Below, in pieces: positions 46,541 to 55,278 of a stretch of DNA of 64,000 nt. Both the position numbers and the translations under genes were made by a program. Location of the stretch: positions 1 through 64,000 of the forward strand of contig JASANG010001477.1 in NCBI GenBank assembly GCA_030248215.1, given 5' to 3'. Origin of the DNA: Enoplolaimus lenunculus (taxonomy: Eukaryota; Nematoda; Enoplea; Enoplida; Thoracostomopsidae). Every line of letters starts with the position of its first letter. Positions within the stretch are counted from its first letter, which is position 1. Under the pieces are notes generated by a model. That model did not search any database. It had not been told where the DNA came from and saw only the letters and a program-made list of their open reading frames with translations.

Positions 46541-46982
46541 CACTAACACTTCAGCCATATAACATTGCTCTCGTTAAAGTCGTAGGCGCATTACTCTTCC
46601 ATCATACAAAGCAAAATTATTACGTCTTGCTTGTGGTTGTGGTTCAAATCTGACATTTATACGTCTTTGCTTGAAAAGACAAGTATTTACTTAAGTCAGT
46701 CATTTAAGTAATTACCCTAAGCACAACTTAAGTAAATATTTAACTAAGATTTCCTAAACCAAGCCATTGTGTTTTAAAGCTACAGGCCTTTCTCGAAATG
46801 TTTTGGTTTGCACTCATATCTTTGCTGTGTACGGGACCCGAGACATAAAATCAGAACCTTGTAAAATTATACGGATTCCTGTAATCAGTTGGTTTAATTA
46901 AGTCAGGCTGCTGGTCCGTGGTTGGTGTTTGACGTTCAAATTCAAGTTGTTTTTTAATGATTGAAACACCTACAGTTTTTTG

Positions 46983-47152
46983 CAACCCAGCGCATTATGA
47001 GCGGATCGAAATTCAGCATATCGTTCGCGTTTGATTTGCCCTAATTCTGTACCACGTTTGCGATCTGCAATTGCAGTGGTTCGCTTGATTGAAAACCTAT
47101 CGTTGACAGATAATATTAGTGTTATACGCATTTCAGAATATTTGGCCTAGAG
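46983..47152. mobile_element. TGTGTAGCACC-type MITE, left-truncated
   Basis: GAAATTCAGCATATCGTTCG, TTGCAATTGCAGTGG-like sequence and the right end TATACGCATTTCAGAATATT match 62264-62461 without its left terminus. Confidence 0.65.
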
Positions 47153-47328
47153 CTTAATCGTTAGCAATCGCAGATTTCAAAACAAAAACAACTCCGCAAA
47201 CTTATCTAAATTTAACGCCTGAAGTTTAATTCGTAGTTCGCATTACGAAATACATACATTGTATTCGTGTAATCATTTCTATATAAACTTTGTGTTGGCA
47301 CGATTTATTAACACGGGTTCATACCCTG

Positions 47329-47557
47329 ATGGGGGCCAGGCGGTGCTCAACCACCTATAAAAATTTTGGCCCCCTAGAAAATGTTTAAGCATGCATGTAA
47401 GTCATCGAAGTCGCTGGGAGCCAGGGGGACCTCAGCCCCCCTACGAGACTTTTGGCCCAATAGAAAATCTATACCAATGCATGTAAGTCATCCAAAACCC
47501 TTGTATGCCCCTCATGAAAATTTGTTACCCCCGTACCAAGGTGAGCTGGTAACAGGC
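47329..47557. mobile_element. CGTAGCC-type MITE, rearranged
   Basis: The motifs CATGTAAGTCATCGAA and TGTAAGTCATCCAAAACCCT, with CCCCTAGAAAATGTTT, occur twice. This indicates an internal duplication of the family core. It ends CAAGGTGAGCTGGTAACAGG. Confidence 0.65.
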
Positions 47558-47829
47558 TTAATATTGATTCTGCTGAAATTATTTAACCAACTTCCATTGG
47601 ACAAATTGGATAATGAATTATGCTCTTGTGCCCGCCCGAGTGGAAATCAGTCCATATATGACCCAAGACGCATTTTGACCCATGCATACTGAACAAAAAC
47701 GTAGCGGACCGGTGACGCACGTGAAAGATTTATTAGTAAAAGCAAGAGTGTATAGTACCAGAGAGAGTGCATTGTTAAACGCTTACAAAACCTAAGTTGT
47801 TACTGTTTGAAGTATCACAGAGTCTTAAT

Positions 47830-48102
47830 TTAACTCTTTCATTCATAGAGTATACTATGAGCAACTAAATATAATAATGTACGAGCAATACACACACTGC
47901 GAGCAGTGTTTTACATTTATAACATATATGCGCAGGGTAAAAAAACTCCGCAAAACGTGAGAGTCCCCTCGGGCTCGAGCGTCAAGATCCTATAGCTCAG
48001 TGGTCATCGCAAACGCCTCCCACCCGTGAGACTGTGGTTCAAATCTCACATTGAAATTGCATCTCATGTGAAATTGCAAATATTCATGTGAGAAAGGGTT
48101 AA
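47830..48102 (+). mobile_element. TTAA-flanked MITE with tRNA-like sequence, copy 2
   Basis: TTAA at 47830 and 48099, with termini CTCTTTCATTCAT and ATGTGAGAAAGGG. It carries the best-preserved internal tRNA-like sequence of the family (listed separately). 273 bp. Confidence 0.85.
47986..48058 (+). tRNA. tRNA-like sequence, Gly(CCC)-like, within a MITE
   Basis: A box TATAGCTCAGTGGT (47991-48004) and B box GGTTCAAATCT (48036-48046) are at normal spacing. The anticodon loop reads CTCCCAC, giving CCC (Gly) if folded normally. The anticodon stem has a mismatch and the acceptor stem is poor, so this is more likely a tRNA-derived segment than a working tRNA. Related copies: 62948-63020 (minus strand) and the half copy in 26579-26824. 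Confidence 0.5.
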
Positions 48103-48120
48103 TAACAACAACCCTTCTTT

Positions 48121-48195
48121 GCCGATGTTACTGTGGGCCGTGAGAGGCGTAACGGTATTATAAGCCTAAGCCTAACCCTAGGCATATGACTGTGG
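48121..48195. mobile_element. TTAGGC-A MITE fragment
   Basis: GCCGATGTTACTGTGGGCCG, GGCGTAACGGTATTATAAGC, then CCTAAGCCTAACCCTAGG: the left part of the family only. Confidence 0.55.
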
Positions 48196-49013
48196 GTCAT
48201 AATTATTACCGGTCAAAATTTCCAAAATTTGGACCAATGACCAATTGATCAATATTCCTCTCCGCCTGATATTACAAGAAATCAATATTGCCGATAGAAG
48301 AATATATAAGCTGCGTGATGAAACCACTATGAGACAACCAAATTTACTGTTGCTGAGCGACGAGAAATGATTGCAAAATTCGAACTGGGAGGATATATAT
48401 ACTGAAAGATACAGATAATTCTTTCATGAGAAACTTTAAATCGTTTGGCCAAATCTAACCGTTTCTAAAAAATTTTCAATACGTTATGATGTTATGAACA
48501 CCCAAAAATTTGAATTGCTTTAATTTCCGCTAGCCTGCAAATGTATTTTGAACAACACAAATGATAAACTGTTACAAAAATTATCTTGTAGAAAAACTAA
48601 AACAAGCGACCTCAAAACTAACCAAAATAGCAAAAAACCACTGGCGAATCTAAACGAGCGCACTCAGTCGTTGGTCCAGCAAACAGAGATCAAAAGCACA
48701 ATTTTGCAGATTTTATTACTAAAATTACGTTTGGCTCCTTGTCTGATTCGCTCGCGGCCTTTTTTTCGCTATTATATACAGAATGTCGTTCGTGAGAAAT
48801 ATGTGAAAAATGAACTACTGATTAAGACGAAAATTATTTCAATTTTCGTTGCGTTATTTTTTATCCTTACTCAAAAACATTGACGCACCAAAAGATGAGG
48901 TAGCCTGTAGACTTATGAAAAAGTTACTCAGTGCGCGAACAGCTGCAAAAATCCTCACGTGTGAATAGTCTTCAACAAAAAACAACACCAAAACTGGCGT
49001 GTTGATTTTGTCC

Positions 49014-49338
49014 AAGGGCGGATCTAAAAATTTCTTGACGGGGTGTCGCGCAATATATAAAAGTAAAAAACTTATGAGCGATAAGCTAAACACAATTTCA
49101 GAATTAATACAAAATGTTTGGTTTATTTCTTCGCAATTTCGACGCTTATTTTGCGTGTTCAGAAAAATAAAACCAAAACAAAAACAGGCAAAATAAGCGT
49201 CGAATTTGCGTGGAAATAAAAGCCGAAATTTTGTATTAAGATTTAGTTCTGAAATTGCGTTTAGCTTCTCGCTCGTAAGTTTTTTTTACTTTTATAGATT
49301 GCGCGGCTCCCCGTCAGACAATTTTTAGATCCGCCTTT
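49014..49338. mobile_element. GGATCC-type long fold-back element
   Basis: Two arms of about 140 bp are inverted copies: GGGCGGATCTAAAAATTTCT to TTTTTAGATCCGCC, and TTCGACGCTTATTTTGCG facing AAATAAGCGTCGAA-type sequence across a spacer of about 40 bp at 49158-49190. It lies in the intron after exon C1, ending 46 bp from its donor. Confidence 0.9.
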
Positions 49339-49384
49339 GGGCAAAATCCACACGCCAATTAATAAAGGGTACAAAATTACTTAC

Positions 49385-50527
49385 CTGTCCAATCACTTGA
49401 TGCGCAGCCAATTCAGTCTCGACAATTGTCAACAAAATGCCAACGATTGCAACCACTAAACTTGCGTCACACACCGTCATACGTTTAGCGTTCAGTTTTC
49501 TTCGCATTCCAAGTCCACGTTTCGCCAGAAAAAATTCGACTCGTTTCGAATCTGTAAACAATAATGCGCTTTCAACAACCGGCATCGATAAAAATACGTT
49601 AGTTTTTAGTGTATTCTCAACGCTGTTCATATATTCAAGCTCAGTTGAGCGTTTATTCATTAAAAATCCATTAAATCGACGGGTGTAGCGGTACGGAACA
49701 CTGTTTGACGTTGTTGTATTTGCAACGCTGCCTGAATCGTCACATTCTGTCGCCGAATCTTCATCGCGCGCATGGAATTGTGCTGAATAATTATTTTCCA
49801 AATGACCGGTTTCGTCCGCGGCGAAAATGGCGGCAGCGTTCGGCGAAATTAAGCTTTGGTTCGGTGGTGTTGAACCGCGTTGATGGGCGCATGCTGGAGA
49901 CTGTTTGAATAAGTCCGTGTTTGTTGTGTGATTTTCATTAATTGCCGAAAGGGGCATACTCTCTCGACGAATATGATTTTCGACCCCAAGAGATGCTCGT
50001 GGTCCATAGAGTGAGTTATACCATAACTGACTTGGTTGTAGGTCAAAAGACAACTGTTCAGGAGCAGACGAAGCGGTTGGATAGTGAAAATCACTCCGTG
50101 ATGACTTCATTTGCATATCAGGAGCAACCTTGGCTGGTCGTACAAGTACAGTATGCCTAGGTGGTTGGTTACAGCTTACCCTTTGAGGATCATAGTTAAT
50201 CATTGTGTCGTATTTGGTGTGGGGCACCATAAATTCATAGCATGAGTGAGATTTAGGGCCGGAGTTTAGTGTTTCAATTAGGGGGAGGTTATTTTCACTT
50301 TGAATTATTATTTCGGGAACGGTGGCCCTGCCCGCTGGTTGGTGTTTTGAATTTCGACAATGTTGCTGTCGTAGTCGTAGTTGTTGCTGTTGTTGTTGTT
50401 GTTCTTTTTGTTGTTGTTGTTGTTGGTGTTGTTGTTGTTGTTGTTGTTGCTGCTGCTGCTGCTGCTCGCATTGCAAGTCTTGTTTTCGAGTTCGCCTTTC
50501 GAGTAGGAATTGACATAACTCATCCAT
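49385..50527 (-). CDS. KCNN: SK channel N-terminal exon C1 (polyQ N-terminus and S1)
   Basis: 381 codons open from ATG 50527 to the donor GGACAG then GTAAGT after 49385, in phase 0, the same position and phase as gene B exon 1. Residues 22-49 are a glutamine tract (runs of 12, 6 and 7 Q). The middle is polar and unassigned. The end has a basic stretch and S1 (VAIVGILLTIVETELAAH), a clear KCNN S1. I found no further C-type exons in the 23 kb downstream. It is either an alternative first exon spliced to gene B exon 2 (25 kb away) or the remnant or distant start of a third SK gene. The intact frame and donor argue against a dead copy. Confidence 0.85.
50380..50464 (-). repeat. Polyglutamine-coding CAG/CAA tract in exon C1
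   Basis: Mixed CAA and CAG codons (TTG/CTG on the plus strand) encode nearly uninterrupted Q over residues 22-49. The CAA interruptions should make it more stable than a pure CAG run. Opposite-strand Val/Cys-repeat frames are shadows. Confidence 0.95.
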
Positions 50528-50758
50528 GATTGGTAAGTTTTATTGCATAGTGTATCAAAGAAAATATGTCTATTCCCTTAAATTTTATGATTGTTCTATT
50601 TCAACCAATGATTGGAAGAGTGGCACAAGTCTCCGATTGTGGTCGATATATAACAGTGAAAATATTTAGCGCGGGCGAAGCGAGAGAAGCAAAAAAAATC
50701 TGCAATTTTTGCAGTAAATTTTAATACCAAAATTTCGGTCGATCGCTGCAGGAGAACC

Positions 50759-51014
50759 AAGGCCTGCACCCCGCACGCCGTTGGATCTGCCACCGGTCGC
50801 GGACCAGACTTGGGTGAAGGCCACCATAAAACCGCGGCGTGGAAGGCCGGCCTACACCCCGCACGCCGTTGGATCTGCCACCGGTCGCGGACCAGACTTG
50901 GGTGAAAGCCACCATAAAACCGCGGCGTGGAAGGCCTGCACCCCGCACGCCGTTGGATCTGCTACTGGTCGCGGACCAGACTTGGGTGAAGGCCACCATA
51001 AAACCGCGGCGTGG
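50759..51014. repeat. GC-rich minisatellite, three units of 84, 88 and 84 bp
   Basis: Units 50759-50842, 50843-50930 and 50931-51014 share GCACGCCGTTGGATCTGC and CCGCGGCGTGG and are nearly identical. The middle unit has 4 extra bases, which breaks any shared reading frame, so the apparent open frames on both strands are not a gene. The composition is far more GC-rich than the surroundings. It starts 232 bp upstream of the exon C1 ATG. Confidence 0.95.
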
Positions 51015-51336
51015 GGTGTGATGACAAAAAATTTTTCAAACTTTTTGTTTCAAATTTTGTTTAGGGCGAAGACCCCTTTTTGGGGTCGGTCCTTAAAAAT
51101 GGGAGATATGGGGGTGGCTTTTCCGGCGCTGTCTGCCATTGTATTGAAATTAAAGACAACAGAAACTGATGCGTTTGAGCAGTATCTGTTTATAGAAATT
51201 GCAAGCTTTTTGAAATAGTCTTTAACTCGACAAGAATGCTTACAAAAACCCAGATACTTGTAATAACACTGAACTTTTGCAAAATATGCACTGCGGAAAG
51301 TGGCAACAACTTTCAGTTGTATACGCGAAACGGTCA

Positions 51337-51515
51337 ATATAGAGAACAGTACTGTAACAGTAGTATAATCATATTTCTAACCCTAAGGATACGCGTAATA
51401 ATGAGTTTAAAATATAAGCGTAAACCTAAGCATAGAAAATAGCCTAAAGCTTTAAACTTACTCTATTGCAGTCCCGCAAACAAACGTTCTGCCTCTAATC
51501 ATTACATATACCCAC
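51337..51515. mobile_element. TTAGGC-B MITE, diverged
   Basis: GGTCAATATAGAGAACAGTA, CAGTAGTATAATCATATTTC, few GCCTAA-like hexamers, ending AACGTTCTGCCTCTAATC. Confidence 0.65.
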
Positions 51516-51599
51516 GAAAGAGTGCTTTGAAACAATAATTAGCGCAAGCGTAAACCCTTAAAATTTCTTCAACCTATACAATTTCTACATCCAACTAAT

Positions 51600-51791
51600 G
51601 ACCAAAGTTACTGTTAGGGGCGTAACCGTAGATTAAGCGTATTCGTAAAGCCTAAGCCTAAGCGTTGCAAAAGTATGTTCCTAAACCTAAGCCTAAGCCT
51701 AAGTCTAAGCAAAAAATGTAATCTGCCAATCTAAACCTACTCTTTTATAGAGCCTCCACAAACCTGGACGCCCCTTAAAGTAACATCGGCC
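51600..51791. mobile_element. TTAGGC-A MITE
   Basis: Ends GACCAAAGTTACTGTTAGGG and CCCCTTAAAGTAACATCGGC. Two hexamer blocks (AAGCCTAAGCCTAAGCG; CCTAAGCCTAAGCCTAAG) are separated by TTGCAAAAGTATGTTCC, as in 8087-8282. Confidence 0.9.
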
Positions 51792-52846
51792 CAACTGACG
51801 GTAGGTGCTACGCCATAAATATTAAAAACATGCTTTCTAGAACGCAACGTACGTTTACATACCTTCACACCAATTCGGCTTATGAGCACAACAACCTCAA
51901 ATGCAAACCCACCTTAAAATAATCTAATTTCAATGTGTTTTAACTCAAACGCGACATAAATACAATTACTGGCGATTTGCCAAACAAGACCGCAACAAAC
52001 AGCAACAACTCATGAAAATTGTTGCTGAAATGTACAAGTTTTAGGTGGTACGGTTTAGAACTCATCACGTTGTGTTCTACAGCACTTAGTTGCTGATTAA
52101 CAGATGAAATTTTGGCTAAGTTGTGGTTAATCCAGAAAAAAATTACTTAATCAGCAGCTCGCAGGATTAATTTACAGCGAACACAAACTTTGCCAGCGAA
52201 GCGAGGAAGCGTTGATAGCAACATACGAAAAAACACGGCTAATAAAGTTATTCGACTTGTCTTAATGTTTAAAGTAACGTTGTCAATTTGGCTAAATCTT
52301 GGTTTAAACTTAAGGGTCAAATTTAACCAGCTGGCAGTCGAGTTCTGCCGCAACAGACTCGTTAACTGTAATGGCGTTGTGGTCAAACCATTAACTGGTT
52401 AAAAATATTAATTTGTAAGCCTTAAATTTTTTGCTTATATTCAAATTTGAAAAACTGTCATTTAATTTTATTTTGTTTGTCGGTGCAGAATGGCTGTTGG
52501 AAGAACGCTAAATTTAAAATAGTGTAAAAAGTACAAAACGGCGAAAAGTGGTAAGTATATATATGCCTATATGTTTGGAATGCTACCTTGTGGACCGCTA
52601 AGGGAATCAGAACAGGTCCAGATAGGCCTTGCCTCTCAGCAACAGCGGTCAAAATCACAATTTTGTAGTAAACGTTTAGGTTTAACATTGGGTTTAGCTT
52701 TTAACTGGCCGGTTTTTTCACTATTATACTGGATAAGCAACTATGTAGGTTGCGCTGTGTTGCGTCCCTGGCTTCCATACATAAATGGTTCCAGAACGTC
52801 GAAACTCCGAAAATAAAAATCAAACTAACAGATGATTATTTTTGTT

Positions 52847-53240
52847 ACTGCAGTGACCGGAATAAAAGACGCGGGGGCTGATATTTATTTGGCCTCTCCA
52901 CAGAGTACCCCCTGTTATTCAGTTACAGGCTGTTATTTATTTTTAACCCGCCCTCCACCGTTGTCTTGTATCAAAAACTTAAGCGATAATGCAAGGTTAT
53001 ATATACTTACGAATGTACTTTCAAAACTTAAGTATACTTTAAAGTTTCGAACTCAACTTTATTTGGTCCTGCAGTCATGCAATACAATTAGGGATAATTG
53101 ATATTTATGGACTCTAATTAAGGTTTAAGGACTCTATCCGCTTACGGACTCTTATTAGGAATAGGTCGACTCCTATTGATTGGGACTCAAAATGTGGACC
53201 CCGCTGTTATTACCCCATCTCTTATTCGGATCCCTACAGT
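52847..53240. mobile_element. CTGTAG-type MITE
   Basis: Ends ACTGCAGTGACCGGAATAAA and CTTATTCGGATCCCTACAGT; colinear with 13701-14143, with a deletion of about 50 bp near its middle. 394 bp. Confidence 0.88.
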
Positions 53241-53934
53241 ATATTAGCTGGGAGCGCTGCCAATATTTTATTTTGGGAGGAAATAACCTATAATGAAAGT
53301 TTTTTTGCGACTGAGCGTAGCTAGCTAAAATACCCAAATCAAAGGATACCGCCTGGGCGATACGATATATTGTCTCCTACTTACAATAGATATAATGATT
53401 ATCAGCGCGAGGGCTGATAAGTTTCATATCAACCATAGGGCTGATGTTGTAATATCGGCCCTAGGACTGACGTAGATCCCAAAATAACATAGTGAATCAC
53501 ATATAGTAATCGCATAATTGCACAAAATAATTGAAAAATTACACATATATACTCGAATTCCCAAAAATGTTTTCGCAAATTATGAACAAACAATTCGTAA
53601 AATGCTCTACGAATAAAATAACTCTGCAAGAATGTTCTCTACAAATAGAAAACTGTAAAGATTTCGAAAATGTTCTACGACTACGAATAGAACAACTTTT
53701 TAAGAAGCATATGATCAAAAATTCTAAAATTGTTCTAAAATATTAACAATTTCAGTAAAATTAAAATGTACGGTTTTAATAAAATAAAACGATGTACGGG
53801 CAGTAAATATAATATCGTCCAACAAGTGCGGCAATAACAGTCATATTACCTGCGATCATTCTTTGCGCACATTTTAACAACCTCAATTCACTCATCTCTC
53901 GGCAAAGCGTACAGCTTTGTACCCTCAGGCTAAA

Positions 53935-54028
53935 AAAGTATTAGTTAAAGACCATCGGGCAGTTCCATGATCTCAGCTTTCAACCTCGATCAATTGGAAC
54001 AGCACATGGTGTCTTTAACTAATACTAT
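53935..54028. ncRNA. Pre-miRNA-like hairpin
   Basis: A 16-bp perfect outer stem, AGTATTAGTTAAAGAC (53937-53952) with GTCTTTAACTAATACT (54011-54026), continues after small bulges to GTTCC/GGAAC and TGATC/GATCA. The loop is 15 nt (53973-53987). Total about 94 nt, the size of an animal miRNA precursor. The symmetry cannot give the strand. It could instead be a small fold-back transposon. No family is recognised. Confidence 0.4.
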
Positions 54029-54145
54029 TTAAGTACCCTGGTGCCCTCGGTTGTGTACAAATGTTGCCTACAACTCTCTTATGCAATATAACGGTTACTG
54101 CGCTGATTCCAGGACGATATAATACATATATTCCATTCTCCTACC

Positions 54146-54363
54146 GGCCAATGTTACTTTTAGGGACGTAACAGCAAATTAAGCGCATTTCTAAGCCTAA
54201 GCCTAAGCCTAAGCCTAAGCCTAAGCCTAAGCCTAAGCCTAAGCCTAAGCCTAAGCCTAAGGCTAAGCCTAAGCCTAAGCAAAAAAATTGTAATCTAGAA
54301 TCTACACCCACTCTGTTTATAGACCCACCAGAAACCTTTCGGCCCCTTAAAGTTACATGGGCC
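54146..54363. mobile_element. TTAGGC-A MITE with pure hexamer array
   Basis: Ends GGCCAATGTTACTTTTAGGG and CCCCTTAAAGTTACATGGGC. Inside, 54191-54280 is about 15 tandem CTAAGC units with a single variant. The constants GACGTAACAGCAAATTAAGC and TTATAGACCCACCAGAAACC flank it. Confidence 0.95.
54191..54280. repeat. Telomere-like (TTAGGC)n array, about 15 units
   Basis: GCCTAA repeats on the plus strand, that is TTAGGC on the minus strand. It is contained wholly within the MITE at 54146-54363, so it is not an interstitial chromosome-end relic by itself. Confidence 0.95.
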
Positions 54364-54747
54364 CTCCTACCTATACGCCGCCGTGTATCACTTGGCTAGC
54401 AACCGTGTTATGACAAAAACTGTGATGTCGAAACTAAATTCAAGTTCATGAACCCTTAAGCTAATGTGTGACAGCTAAAACAAGCTTGTAAAAAACAAAA
54501 AATTAGTCTAAAAGTAAATGCACTGAATATAACATAAGTGCGGCAAGGCGAAGCCCAGGATTACATGCGTTTTCTGTAAATAAATCTGAGGAACTTTGAC
54601 GCATATTGGCTTACACACAAATTACATATATTTAAGTATGCAATTATTGGAGTCCCGCTCGGCAAATCAAATTTGTGCTGTGCCGATAACATAAAATAAA
54701 ACGATTTACTAATGTGAATACAAAATCCGAGTTAATATCAGCAAGAG

Positions 54748-54835
54748 TGTATAATCGCTATTTGACAATAGTGTGCAATTGGGTACATTCTGTGTAGAAA
54801 AGAATATACCGGGCACGCGATGCCAAAATGTATTC
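54748..54835 (+). repeat. Dispersed repeat (GCAAGAGTATGCAACTGG family), interrupted copy 3
   Basis: GTGTGCAATTGGGTACATTC TGTG and GGGCACGCGATGCC match 290-400 and 32281-32395. Similarity stops at 54835, where a CTGTAG element begins. Confidence 0.65.
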
Positions 54836-55278
54836 CTGTGGTGATCCGAATACGAGGGGGCTAATAACAGGGGGGTGCTCATTTTGAGTCCTAATCAATA
54901 GGAGTCTGTATCCTTAATAAGAGTCCGTAACGGATACAGTACCTAAACCCTAATTAGAGTCTATAAATGATGTCAATTATCCCTAATTACAACGCATAAG
55001 GACTCCAGGACCAAATAAAGTTGAGTTTGAAACTTTAAAGCGTACTTAAGTGTTGTAAGTACATTCCTAAGTATAACCTTGCATTATCGCTCAAGCTATT
55101 GACACAAGACAAATAAACGTTTAATTCAACGGATAGTTGCAATACCGAATATATATCAGTACCGAAGAGCGGTGGAAGGGCGTGTTAAAAAATAACAGTC
55201 AGTAACCGAATAACAGAGGGGGCACCCTCTGGAGAGCCCAAATAAATATTTCTTCCCTTCTTATTTGGGTCACTGCAG
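54836..55278. mobile_element. CTGTAG-type MITE, inverted orientation
   Basis: Ends CTGTGGTGATCCGAATACGA and TTCTTATTTGGGTCACTGCAG. The interior is the reverse complement of 13701-14143 (AGGAGTCTGTATCCTTAATA; CCTTGCATTATCGCTCAAGC). 443 bp, the same full length. Confidence 0.9.

Larger units (their letters stand above)
26419..49384. other. 23-kb spacer between gene B and exon C1
   Basis: I searched both strands for the SK motifs that should follow exon C1 (EIQ, MIDTG, DAATRS, GYGD, AEKHV, ETWFIYK) and found none. The region is a mosaic of the repeats listed separately. The unique parts (for example 29465-32940, 37520-39900, 44610-45330) show only short open frames without domain features. A short frame at 27783-27968 with one hydrophobic segment is not convincing. 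Confidence 0.65.

Noticed and set aside
50269-50529. Val/Cys/Asn/Thr homopolymer frames opposite or shifted from exon C1
   Set aside because: Shadows of the CAG/CAA polyglutamine tract of the true minus-strand exon.
50721-51218. Open frames of 92-145 codons on both strands across the GC-rich repeat
   Set aside because: They run through three minisatellite units whose 84/88/84 bp lengths break the frame; the openness comes from the GC-rich repeat.
54191-54280. Interstitial telomere from an ancient chromosome fusion
   Set aside because: The array is bounded exactly by the TTAGGC-A inverted repeats shared with other copies, so it is transposon content.
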